NCBI GenBank assembly: GCA_028023455.1 | Contig: JAQFVV010012573.1 | Span: 2,478,815 to 2,542,814, forward strand | Length of the DNA: 64,000 nt | Direction: 5' to 3' | Source: Epiperipatus broadwayi | Taxonomy: Eukaryota > Onychophora > Udeonychophora > Euonychophora > Peripatidae | Part shown: positions 1 through 9,970 of the stretch, piece after piece | Layout: each line of letters starts with the position of its first letter | Position numbering within the stretch: position 1 is the first letter of the stretch | Position numbers and translations under genes: made by a program | The notes under the pieces: model-generated | What the model saw: the letters and a program-made list of their open reading frames with translations, nothing else | What the model was told of the DNA's origin: nothing | The model's database searches: none

Positions 1-600
1 GATAGTTGCGTCAGCTCATCCTGTATTTGAATGACAGTTTCTTCCTCAGCGGAAATTAACACATCAACAACATAGCATATGTTTAAAGGCATGAAATCTA
101 TGGCAAAGTGTCTGAAAATTACTACCTTCTTGAATTTATTAACATGATGTTACACAGTCATTAAGGGGCAACCCCATGGGCCAATCACGCTCCATTGTAT
201 AAATTCTCCCATTGAACAAAGCTGTAAAATCACAATCCATCAATTTAAAAGCATCGATAATAAAGTTGGTCTTTTTCAGATCAAAACCTAATTCAATTAA
301 TGTATTGTGGATTATGTGTATGGATAGCAGACCTGATATTGAACCATATAATTCCACTATATCTAATGAGGCAACCTTGTATTGCGCATTAAACTTTTGT
401 GGTTTTAACAACTGTACACAATCAAAGACTTAATTGTAAATCCACCAAATCCTACATAATCTATAAGCCATTCAACTATTATTTTAGCTGTCTTGTAGAA
501 GTGCCCCCAAATCTATTAATAATCTGAGGGGGTAATTTGCTTTATGAACCTTCATGTTCACCAAGATTCTTGGGGGGGATAGCAGATGTGGGATAAAGTT
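1..600 (-). pseudogene. Penelope-like element reverse transcriptase fragment
   Basis: Read on the minus strand, this is a broken reverse transcriptase of the Penelope-like (PLE) type, cut by the window edge. From about 570 downward one reads RILVNMKVHKANYPLRLL, matching the PLE 'LPKVHK..YPLRPIV' block. Next comes SLDIVELYGSI near 361-370, the motif A region with its Asp, then WPMGLPLNDCV near 165-180, which corresponds to the PLE xPMGSPLSPxL motif. In a shifted frame near 60-80 is YVVDVLIS, where YVDD is expected. The catalytic box is therefore altered (second Asp kept, first replaced by Val), and at least two frameshifts are needed. Only one stretch (411-139) is open. The family assignment comes from motif order and is fairly secure; the copy is clearly dead. 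Confidence 0.72.
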
Positions 601-711
601 CAGATTTATTGATTTCTTTATTTTGATATTCATCTAATTAAATAATTAGAAAATTTAATGCCTGGTAATCTGTACAATTAAAAACCAATGTATATCTTAC
701 ATCACTATATA

Positions 712-1632
712 CACCTAGACCTCACTTAGCGATTGGCTACTTAGCGATATTTCACAATAGCGATCATTATCAATTTGTACCCACTACTTTGATTTACAAT
801 CGATATTTCACTATAACGATCGGGAAATTTTTTTTTTTTTAATTTTTGGCACATCTTGAATTTTGCGTCACTGATGATGTCAGAGAATAGGTATTTTAAA
901 GTAATTTTACCCAAAAACAATCGACTTATAGCAAATATAAAATAAAAAAAAATAAACTTAGCATATGTTTTGGAAAATTAGTACAGTTAGATTTTTTTTC
1001 TTTTAAAACAAGTTGAATTTTTTTTTTTCTGAAGTTGATTGATTTATGATATGCATAAGCGTTTTAATTACTCTGGTGTACAGTAATAAGTCTTTATGTT
1101 CAATTAAATAATTTATAATTAAACATTGTTTTTTTAATTTTAATAATTTCACATAAGTAATAAACATAAATGTACAATAATATGTATTAATATATATGTG
1201 CTATTTACACAGATAATGAAGCTAGAATAAAATGATTTTTTTTTTTAAAAAAATGCACTTCAGTATGGATTTTTTTATAATTACGATGAAAAACTTCTGG
1301 GAAGAATATAAAAACTTTAATTAAAATTTAGTTTCACTTTCTCTTTCTTTTTGCTGTACTGTACTTTTTAAACAGAGAAAATATGCATTTTTTTTCTAGT
1401 GATATAAAACTTTTCTTTTTAGATATTGTACAATTTACATATACACTGCATTCTATAAATAATTTTTTTTAATATGTACTTTATTCCCAAGTTAGTGCAA
1501 TTTTTTAGCTTTAGGAACCGATCAATTTTTTTACCATAGATGCCCATTATAAATACGTATTCTGTATAGAATATTCTTGCTTAACGATGAGTTCTGGAGA
1601 ACAAATTGCCATCGCTAAGAGGGATAAAGGTG
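712..1632. mobile_element. mariner/pogo (Tigger-like) DNA element, TA target site
   Basis: A 921-bp non-coding DNA element. The left end reads CACCTAGACCTCACTTAGCG and the right end, reverse-complemented, reads CACCTTTATCCCTCTTAGCG, giving imperfect terminal inverted repeats of about 22 bp. Both ends abut TA (710-711 and 1633-1634), the target duplication of the Tc1/mariner superfamily. Near the left end 'tagcgat/aacgatc' words recur. The right end has the 'cgatgagttctggagaac' sequence typical of Tigger/pogo-like ends. No transposase reading frame survives; the interior is A/T-rich. It is either a non-autonomous copy or a fully decayed one. Confidence 0.7.
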
Positions 1633-2081
1633 TACTTATATAAGGCTAAAACCTTAGTACACGCGCCTTGAATGCTTAATTTTAGCAAGAGAGACCTCTA
1701 CAAATCATAACATAAGATTCGACTTTATAAAGATAAGAGGGACCCTCTTATTTCTTAACCTATTTTCTTAATTATATAGGCAAATCTAAAGCATTTTGAT
1801 TTGGGAGCTTGAAGCTAATAAATTCTTCATTGATTAAGTCCACTATTTCTGTTAAACATTAACATTCGCGAAATCTTTCGATTTACGAGTCAATATTTAG
1901 ATATTAAATTTAGAAATATTTTGAATCAATTTAAAGTTGTAAATAATATTAATTCTTATTAAGCGTGATGTCAGCACGTGATACTTATATAAGGCTAAAA
2001 CCTCAGTACATGCACCTTGAGTGCTTAATTTTAACAAGAGAGACCTCTACAAATCATAACGCAAGATTCGACTTTATAATA
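1633..2081 (-). repeat. Tandem-dimer hairpin repeat, copy 1
   Basis: Two ~98-bp direct repeats (about 1633-1730 and 1982-2081, sharing 'cttatataaggctaaaacct' and 'agagagacctctacaaatc') lie 349 bp apart, so the locus is about 1.3 tandem units of a ~349-bp monomer. Read on the minus strand it carries the landmarks of the family also seen at 14.2, 32.4 and 48.5 kb: a hairpin AAATC-GAAA-GATTT followed by CGCG (near 1868-1888), a block GTGGACTTAATCAATGAAG, and a hairpin GAGGGTCCCTC. It abuts the right end of the mariner-like element. No coding potential was seen. Confidence 0.65.
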
Positions 2082-3424
2082 TATCACTATTAAAACCTAT
2101 GATTGCAAAAATCTAACATGAGTTTTAAAAAAATACATCAGAATACAAAATTCACACATATCATGTATGTAATGAGTGTCTGTTTTTACATATACAAATG
2201 TATGCATATAAACAAGCAAAACCAAAAAAAGATTGCACAACAAATGTATTTTTAAAGATTTCTATTGACAATATTTTATCACACAGCTATTTATAAATCA
2301 AATTTATTATAGTGCAGAGGTGTATAAACACATCTCTACATATACAGAACATTGTATAATTATATACACATGAATTATATTATTTTCCACTTATGTGCAC
2401 ATGTAGAGATTTATATAATATTCTATACATTGCATTCACATTTGTGCATTCTAATTAATTAGTATATTTCATTTATATAAGAGATAAATGCATGTATACG
2501 ATTACAAAGATAAAATATCACTAACACCAAATGTTACTTTTTAATTTCAACAGCACTCCCACAGTAAAAGGTCACCTTTGCACCTGTTTGCCACAAAGAT
2601 GTAATGTAAATTGAAATCCAGACCTATTATAACAAGAAGCATGAATAAAAACAGCAAAGATCTTATTCTGCAAATAAATAAACATATATACATTTAAGTA
2701 TTCAAACCAAGACTAATATAAGTCATTTAAACTTTGAAAAGTAAACATGTATATATAAGAAATAAAATGAGGTGCACATTACTACTAAAATTCAATTATA
2801 AAGATATATATATACAAACCTATATTAATGATAATAATGTAAACTATGAATAAAAATTTCATTACTTTTAGCTTATCATAATGATCAATATGTACAAGAT
2901 TATATATATATATTTTTGTCATTGCTTTAACAGATTGTGGGGGGAGGGGGAATTATATTTCTATATTTCAAGGGGGAATTATATTTCTATATTTCACTAT
3001 GTACAATGGACTATTTAAATTTTCATTAGTAAATGTTACACTAAGCAGTGCAATAAAACTTTTTATGTATTGAAAATATATTTGTTTTTAATAACTATGA
3101 TAACTCCATCACTGAAATGGGAGTAAATTAAAATCAATACCAATATAATATTTTAAATGAAATCATTGAAAATATTAAATACAATCTTGATGAACTTTCG
3201 GTGCTAAATATCTTCATCAAAGGCAAACATTTACTGATGCTTTGAATTTTGATAAGGGTACTGAGCATTGAAAATTCATTAAGGTTATATCTAATATTTT
3301 CAATGTTTTGTCCAAGTATTTGAATAGCCTTTAATTTAATATTTGTTGTTGAATAATCATTTTTCATTTTATTTATATATTAACATGTAAAAGCAATACA
3401 ATGGATTACATTTTATTTCCATTT
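2082..3424. other. AT-rich stretch without recognised gene
   Basis: Low-complexity A/T sequence with scattered TATATA runs. The only structure I see is a short direct duplication around 2948-2998, where 'gggggaattatatttctatatttc' occurs twice in a row next to a G-rich tract. No supported exon or element. Confidence 0.5.
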
Positions 3425-5600
3425 TATAATAATATCATCATCATCATCATTATCAACCATTATCAATCCACTGCAGGATGAAGGTCTCTCCAAGTTTAAT
3501 CCATCTTCTCCGATCTTCAGCTTCTCTTCTCCACATCACCCCTGCACACTTTCTTATTTCATCCATCCATCTCACATGTGGTCTCTTTCTGGGTCTTTTA
3601 CAATCTCTTGGAATCCAATTTAAAATTTCAATTGTCCATCTATTATCATCTCTTCTAGCAATATGTCCAGCCCAACTCCACTTCAATCTTAATTTTTTCA
3701 ATGAGGTCAGTAACACCCGTTTGTTCTCTTACCCATACATTGCGTTTTCGATCTCTTCTTGTTACTCCCAACATACATCTCTCCATACTTCTTTGAGTGG
3801 TCTGAAGTCTCTGTATTGCTCTTCTATTAAGTGTCCAAGTCTCAGATCCATAAGTAAGAACTGGTAAAACACATTTATTAAAAACCTTCCTTTTCAAACA
3901 CATAGGCATATTTCCTTTTAGTATCAAGTTATTTCTACCAAAAGCACTCCAACCAAGTTTAATTCTATGATTAATTTCTTCCATTATGTTTCCATCTGTA
4001 TTAATAATCTGACCAAGATATTTGTAACTGTTAACTTCTTCTAATTCATCATAATCAATCTTTATTTTCATATTTTGAGCAAATCGATTAAACATTACTT
4101 TAGTCTTTTTAACATTTATCTTTAGTCCTACTTTCATCTGATAATTCCTGCAACATATCCTGCAGCGCTGAAGCATTATTTGCAAAAACAACTACATCAT
4201 CTGCGAAATCTAAATGATTTAAATAATCTCCATTTACTTTCACTCCTTTAGTTTCCCATTTTAATCCACAAAATACTTCTTGCAGCACTGCTGTAAAAAG
4301 TTTTGGATATGGAGTCACCTTGTCTTACACCTTTCTCAATGTTGACTTTCCCAGTATCATTATGTAATCTAATTGTTGCTGTTGCATTTTTATAAATATT
4401 CTTCAAAATATGACAATATCCTGGATCTATACCTTGATAATCCAATGCTTTAATCACTGAAGAAATGTTTATAGAATCAAATGCCTTTTCATAATCTACA
4501 AATCCAAAACATAATGACAACTCATATTCATTTGACCTTTCTATAACTTCTCTCAACACCTGGATATGATCTATTGTACTAAAACCACTTTTAAATGCAG
4601 CTTGTTCTCTTGGTTGGTGGAAATCCAATGTTCTCTGTAGACGAGTTGTAATTATCTTGGTAAAAATTTTATATAAAACTGATAAAAGGCTAATAGGTCT
4701 GTAATTTCTAATATCTTCTTTATCACCTTTTTTAAATATTAATATTATTACTGCATTCTTCCAATCATCCGGTACATCTTTATCATTTAGACATTTGGTA
4801 TATAACTTTGCTAAAAAATTTTTCTATTTCTTCTCCTGCTTCTTTTAATATATCAATTATAATTCCATCATTACCTGGAGCCTTTCCCTTCTTCATACAT
4901 TTAATTGCGTGTCTCACTTCTTCATTTAAAATTCTGGGCAATTCGGAAGATGGAATAGATATAGGAGGTACTTGTTCTTTATTACTATATAATTCTTGAT
5001 AAAAATCTTCTACCAATTTCATGATGTCATCTCTCTTTTTAGTAACAATTCCATCTTTTTTTCTTATTGCAGATATAAATTTCCTACCAATACCAAAATG
5101 TTGTTTTACATTCTTAAGACTTTTATTTTCTTCTACAGCTTTCCTTGCTAGTTCACAATTATACTTTTTTATATCATTCTCAACTCTTTTCCGCACCATT
5201 TTACAAAATTCGAGATATTCAATTCTTTTTAATGCATCATTTTTGTATATCTTCATATTCCTTCTTTTCTTCATAAATTCTCCAGTCTCAGTAGAAATTT
5301 TATTGGTCAATTGCTGCTTTTTTCTACCAGCTATCTTTGCTGCAGTTTTTAAAAGTGTATCAGTTATTTTCATATTAATTTCATTCAAATCTGAATTATG
5401 CTCAAAATCTACTAATACTTGAAACCGATTTCTAAGTTCTAATTTAAATTCATTAGAATGTTTCTGAAGATTAGGAATGTCAACTGTAAATATTGTTTTT
5501 CTTAATAATTTTTGAAAGGAGACCCCTTGATTCCTCTTGGAGGCCTTAAAGGAACCGAGCAAGGCAAATTCCTAATATCCACTCCAGACGTTCTTGTCGT
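3425..5600 (-). mobile_element. RTE-like non-LTR retrotransposon, 5'-truncated and frameshifted
   Basis: A minus-strand LINE reverse transcriptase broken into five overlapping frames (5562-4783, 4628-4248, 4318-4109, 4191-3655, 3716-3453). In order one sees the pre-RT region ending KKGKAPGNDGI; motif A FVDYEKAFDS (about 4500-4475); KGVRQGDS; motif C FADDVVVFA (about 4205-4180, both Asp present); the thumb YKYLGQIINTDG; and a C-terminal block ending in a WAGHIARRDDNRWT-type sequence. The minus-strand 3' end carries a short (ATG)n-like tail at 3430-3450, typical of RTE-type LINEs. The endonuclease is missing, so the copy is 5'-truncated near 5.6 kb. The catalytic residues are intact, so decay is moderate, but at least four frameshifts make it a pseudogene. 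Confidence 0.85.
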
Positions 5601-6305
5601 TGCAGCTGTTATTACTATGTGATTATTCATATAGTATACGAACATGGATGGGCTGCTCACCAACACGCATTAGCCAGCGTGGTGAGTTTATTGGCTTTTT
5701 ACCTCTGAGTTTAAGATCAAGAAACACCATGGTCTTTCTTCTCAGTGCCTGATAAGGCAGAATGAATGTTTTATAATAATATATGCATATATATATATTG
5801 CAACTGTGCAAGGTAAATTGGCAGTTGAATTTGAAGATTTTGCTGAAATGAATATAAAAAAAAAAAAGGAAAACAAAATAAAATAAAAATATGTTTGATA
5901 TAGATACAAATTATTGGATAAAATAAATATTTTATTGGGTTAAACTTAGAAAATTTATTTTCCTTGAGGCAATACACATTGTTTTTTTCTTTTCATTCAA
6001 TTAAAAAAAAGCAAGTTTGAATAATAAAAGCGAATATTGATTGTAAATATTGATAGAAGTTCTGCAAAGGAGAGATCGGTGATTAAATATGGCCACGGTA
6101 ACTACAAAAAAAAAAAGAACTTTGAGAACAAAAATCTAAAGAAAGATAAAAGTTTGAAGAAGGAATGCGGGTGATATTCAATGCGTAATGAGTTTTTGGA
6201 GGATATAAAAGTAATGGACATAGATAAAAAAGTGTCTTTTGTTCTTCAGATTTTTCATAAGTTGTTAAACTACAATAAGGATAGCGCTGATATTCAGATG
6301 GGTGG
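5601..6305. other. Unassigned stretch between the LINE and the minus-strand gene
   Basis: Around 5640-5780 lies a locally GC-richer segment containing the near-palindrome 'caccaacacgcattagccagcgtggtg' split as CACCAACACGC / GCGTGGTG. It may be an unrecognised repeat or the remnant 5' part of the neighbouring LINE. From 5800 to 6305 the sequence is A/T-rich and would be the 3'-flanking region of the minus-strand gene that ends at 6306. A pyrimidine-rich acceptor-like tract (minus strand, 'ctctcctttgcag') sits near 6065-6080, but I see no convincing exon after it. Confidence 0.35.
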
Positions 6306-6383
6306 CTAGAATGCCTGTACATCACCGATCATTCCGTTCCCACGAACATACTTATGATTTAGAAGAGTGAAGTCGCCATCCAC
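6306..6383 (-). CDS. Exon 3 (terminal) of the minus-strand small gene
   Basis: 78 nt: 25 codons and TAG (6308-6306). The frame is forced by exon 2. The C terminus is ...GDVQAF with no amidation or dibasic processing signal, so a neuropeptide precursor is not indicated. A cryptic GTATGT donor lies inside the exon. Confidence 0.45.
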   Translation of the reverse strand: MDGDFTLLNHKYVRGNGMIGDVQAF

Positions 6384-9300
6384 CTAAAATAGAAGCCTCA
6401 CATCAAAGCTGGAACCTAACATACAAATCACAAAGAAAACCTGAGGATTATATGTATTACCAAAGAATGATTCTACTAAACAATCTTACTGGTAAAAAAT
6501 TAAATTTTTGAACTTATATGCTTATTGAAATAACTTTATAGAATACTCATGTCTCGCATAAATCAGGAGAAAAGAAAACAGTTTAACGGACCATAATGAA
6601 CTATTTATATAGTTAATGAATCCAAAAAATAATTTTGCTATAATACAAATTTTTCTTTTGTTGTTTGTTTTCATTGAATATGCTCATAAATAAAAAAAAA
6701 GAGAGAGAATTACAATGTGTTGTTTGTTTAAGCCTCGTAACTATGCTTTCAGTGATCTTATTTGTAAAATTCAACCGTTGATGCCAACACAATTTTATAG
6801 TATTTTTAGATTTATTATTTGTGAGGTCACGATATAGATATATAATATACTTGCACTAGTTTGTATAAAGATTATAGGGATAAGTTAATATATGGGCAAT
6901 TTGTTCATTCACATTATAGAGGGTTTTGGTATGGTGTGCAAAAGGAGGAGGAAAACTTACCTTCATTGTTGATTTAATAGGGGTATCTAAATAGAATCCT
7001 GGTGCCTAATAAAAAACAAATTTAAACTATTAAAAGCGACAATATGGAGAAAGTTAGTTAGTTATAATTAGGACCGTATTACCTGGGAAATGTACTACGC
7101 TTATGCTAAAACTTAAAATGGTTAACTATAATAATCTAGAATTAGCTGTAGGCTTGGGAGGTAATGGATATATCTTTAACAGATATATATATATATACAA
7201 TTAATCTTACAGCCATTCGTGTCTAATAAATAGCATTACACATATATAAAACGGTACAATATATATATATTTGAGTATTTGTGTTTGAAATAAATAAGTA
7301 AGTCTAAAGATTGTGTGATATGGATAACAGTATTTTAAAAATTTCTTTAATTTGTTACTGCCAGAATATAAAATGACCAAATACTAAATAAAATAGTGGT
7401 TTTTTAAAATAAAATTTGTAAAATAAAAATTATGTAATAGCAATTTCTTAATAGATGTTTTAGAACATAAGCTGCTGTCTAGATGCGACTTTTATTGTCA
7501 GTATCAGTTAAATTTTAAAGTGTCAAATAGTTCTGTAAAGCAATGATTTTCCTTAAACATTGGGAGAAAAATTTAAATCAACAGAAATATATATCAAAGC
7601 TTGAGTATGGGATGTTAGATTCATAATTTCAAATTTATTCAAATAATTTATGTATACTTCATAATTATAACATTACTGATATTATTTTTTTAGAATACTT
7701 CTCTAGGTCTCAGTAACTGAAGTTCAAAAAACTCAAATCACTTATCAACCAGTGAGCAACTTTTGGTTTTGAAGATTATCAGTTTGAGAATGTGCAAACT
7801 TGGATGTTGAAGAATATACACACCAATATCATGCCATTGCAATTGTATAAACATTTGTTGTTGTTTTTTATGAAATTTATTAAATGGAAATAAAACATGA
7901 GTTTATTATCACCATAATGCAAAAGAAATGAAAAAAATAATTTATAGATGATCAGTAATATTCTGAAAATGCCAAGATGAAAAAGACTAGTCAATACATT
8001 CTCTTTCTGAATACAATATTAAATCTATAATAATAAAAGTATATTTTTTGTTGGGTAAGACATGTAAAGCAAATAAAAAATGAGACTTAAAAAGACATAT
8101 TTCATATTGAATGTGGTTTTATGGCATAATCAAATCCTGTTCCTTTAGATACTAATGGAGTGAATATTATTTACTGTCATTACAAAGGATATAGCAGAAA
8201 ATAAAATATAATGGAAAATTATAATTAGGCAAGATGTCTTTCAAAACAATAGCAAGCTCTCCATATAGTAGGGCCACACAATGCCAGCCTTAGTAATTCA
8301 ATATTATAAAAGATTTGTATATAAAATCTCTAGTATATATTCATCCAATATCCCCAGACTTGCTTCTAGCTTGTGGCTTTCATTATGAGAAGCCTTGGAT
8401 CTGAATACTGTACCTAGATCTTCGAAAGAAATTTTATGCACAAACCTTGCATCCATTAATTAGTAAGGTTTGCATCGAGTAGCACTACTGTAAGGAGAGT
8501 TTGCTACTGTTTTAACAGTTTGTTATCTCTCAAAAAGAAAAGCTTTCTATATAAGAGGCACTGCAAGAACTCAGTCAGAGTAAAGTATTTACTTATGCAG
8601 ATGCTTATGACTCATAGATTAATATATATATATATACATAGTCATAACTCATTTTATATTTTTCTATGACACACTTTCATCTTTTATTGCTAAAATAGAC
8701 ATACTCGTTTATAATCTGTTATAGTAATGTGAACTTTGCTTATAATTACATATTAGCTGTTTCTTAATAATTCGTATTTGTTTTCATACAAGATGAAAAA
8801 TTTGAAACTGAAATAACATATAAATAAAATGTGGTTGCAAAATGTCAATTCTAAATTAATACAATAACAAATTAAAAAAAAAAAATTCTCTTTTTATGGA
8901 TTAAAGATAGTCATATTTGTTACTGATAATGGACTTCTTTTACATTAAAAAAAAAAAAGTAATAATATGACGATGCTATTTATGTTTTTATCATTATAAA
9001 ATATATAAACGGAATGAAAATGGTTACCGTTGACGGAACGGTGGGTGGATTATTTTAGATAGTTGAAATACACATATACCAAAATTTATACAGAGAACAT
9101 TCATTTCAGAGTAAATAATTAGTTAATATAGAGATTGAAAAATAATGAGTTCAAAACATTATTAAAAACAGACATCTGAAAAAAATGAAATGCTTGAAAA
9201 ACTAAAGTTGTAGACAATATTTTACAATTAACATCAGCATTATATAAGATTTTATAAAATACTGTTAAATTCATTACAATTTAAAATGACCATACGATAC

Positions 9301-9423
9301 TCAAAATTCACAACTAAAAATATAAAAAGAAATAAATTGATTAGTAAAAAAAAAAAAAATCTTACAGACACTGTGCAAATGAATGGTCCCAGCAGGCCCA
9401 CGAGAAATACGAAAGACAACATT
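6306..9423 (-). CDS. Small secreted protein, three coding exons, unrecognised
   Basis: Three minus-strand exons with canonical borders join in one frame into 59 codons plus TAG. Exon 1 (9423-9366) is preceded by TTTACAG and followed by GTAAGA. Its ATG at 9422-9420 opens MLSFVFLVGLLGPFICTVS, a textbook signal peptide. Exon 2 (7005-6961, 45 nt, phase 0) lies between TTTATTAG and GTAAGT and reads APGFYLDTPIKSTMK. Exon 3 (6383-6306) begins after CTATTTTAG and reads VDGDFTLLNHKYVRGN plus nine residues to the stop. Both other frames of exon 2 contain stops, so the joined frame is the only one possible. The predicted mature peptide is about 40 residues with no cysteine. An untranslated 5' exon must exist upstream because exon 1 starts with an acceptor. 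It is divergent from WDR77 (start 9886). Function unknown. An alternative is that exon 3 uses an internal GTATGT donor and the gene continues. Confidence 0.5.
6961..7005 (-). CDS. Exon 2 of the minus-strand small gene
   Basis: 45 nt, 15 codons, phase 0 at both ends. The acceptor tract is TTTGTTTTTTATTAG and the donor is a perfect GTAAGT. Only the frame that matches exon 1 is open. No motif recognised. Confidence 0.5.
8250..8504. repeat. Foldback repeat family P, diverged copy
   Basis: An old copy of the element seen cleanly at 17773-18086 and 59291 onward. The ends 'gcaagctctccatatagtaggg' and '...actactgtaaggagagtttgc' are inverted relative to each other, and the interior keeps 'tcatccaatatccccagact' and 'agccttggatctgaatactg'. 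It lies in the minus-strand gene's first intron. Non-coding. Confidence 0.6.
9366..9423 (-). CDS. Exon 1 (signal peptide) of the minus-strand small gene
   Basis: 58 nt, acceptor CAG at 9426-9424 and donor GTAAG at 9365-9361. The ATG is the second to fourth base of the exon, and the 19 codons that follow are almost entirely hydrophobic. It is noticeably GC-richer than the surrounding intron, as expected for coding sequence. The downstream phase (0) matches exon 2. Confidence 0.5.
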
Positions 9424-9885
9424 CTGTAAATGACAATATATACACAATAATTTGATTTATAAATATTTACAACATTTTCAACAAGTCACAACATATCTTA
9501 TTGTACGAATATAATTAATCCATTTTACGCATGATGAAAATGTTTCAAAATGGAGCATAGTTTTACTACGCATGCGTTAAAGTAATTAAGAATGAAAAAA
9601 AACAATTATTGTACTTTACTGCCATTTAAAAAAAATAAGATAAATATTTTGCAAATTCATGAGAGTGAATAAGAAAAGCAAAAAGAAAAACTTAATAAAA
9701 ATATTTATTCATTTTATTTAATTTAGTTTTTTTTTTTTTTTCATAGAGCAAACTAGTGACAGTGAATAAAAATATTTGTCCCGGAAACAGTTTTTTTTCC
9801 ATATCCGCGTTAGATCGAAGTAGAGGCTCTTTTCTGGTTACACGTGAAGTTCACCAGCGGGAATACAGGAATATTTTGTTTGTCA
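9424..9885. promoter_or_regulatory. Head-to-head interval, probable bidirectional promoter region
   Basis: About 460 bp separate the minus-strand exon 1 (9423) from the WDR77 start codon (9886). Base composition rises and CpGs appear at 9780-9885 ('ccatatccgcgttagatcgaag'), unusual for this window, which suggests the WDR77 transcription start and 5' UTR lie there. No TATA box can be singled out because of the background of A/T runs. The promoter role is inferred from layout only. Confidence 0.35.
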
Positions 9886-9970
9886 ATGATTCTAGAAGCA
9901 CCTAAAAAGAACATGGCTATGATTCCAGCCGCAATGGATAAACATCTAGATTTTTTAGATTGTCATCCAG
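9886..9970 (+). CDS. WDR77: WDR77 exon 1 (N terminus)
   Basis: 28 codons plus one base, donor CCAG|GTGGGA. The in-frame stop upstream is TAG near 9812, and the first in-frame ATG is 9886. Later ATGs at codons 10, 12 and 17 are possible alternatives; MDKHLDFLDCHP from codon 17 is the segment that corresponds to the family's MERQLEAARY region. The last base G joins AT of the next exon to make the Asp of DGGLLLG. The atypical GTGGGA donor lowers certainty slightly, but the phase and homology fit exactly. Confidence 0.8.

Noticed and set aside
1868-1888. AAATC-GAAA-GATTT hairpin read as the GAAA box of a hammerhead
   Set aside because: No CTGANGA box at a suitable distance in any of the copies at 1.9, 14.4, 32.6 and 48.9 kb. 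It is better described as a conserved GNRA-type hairpin.
7076-7104. Possible 23-nt micro-exon on the minus strand between GTTTTAG and GTAATAC
   Set aside because: Including it breaks the frame of the small secreted-protein gene (stop in the next exon).
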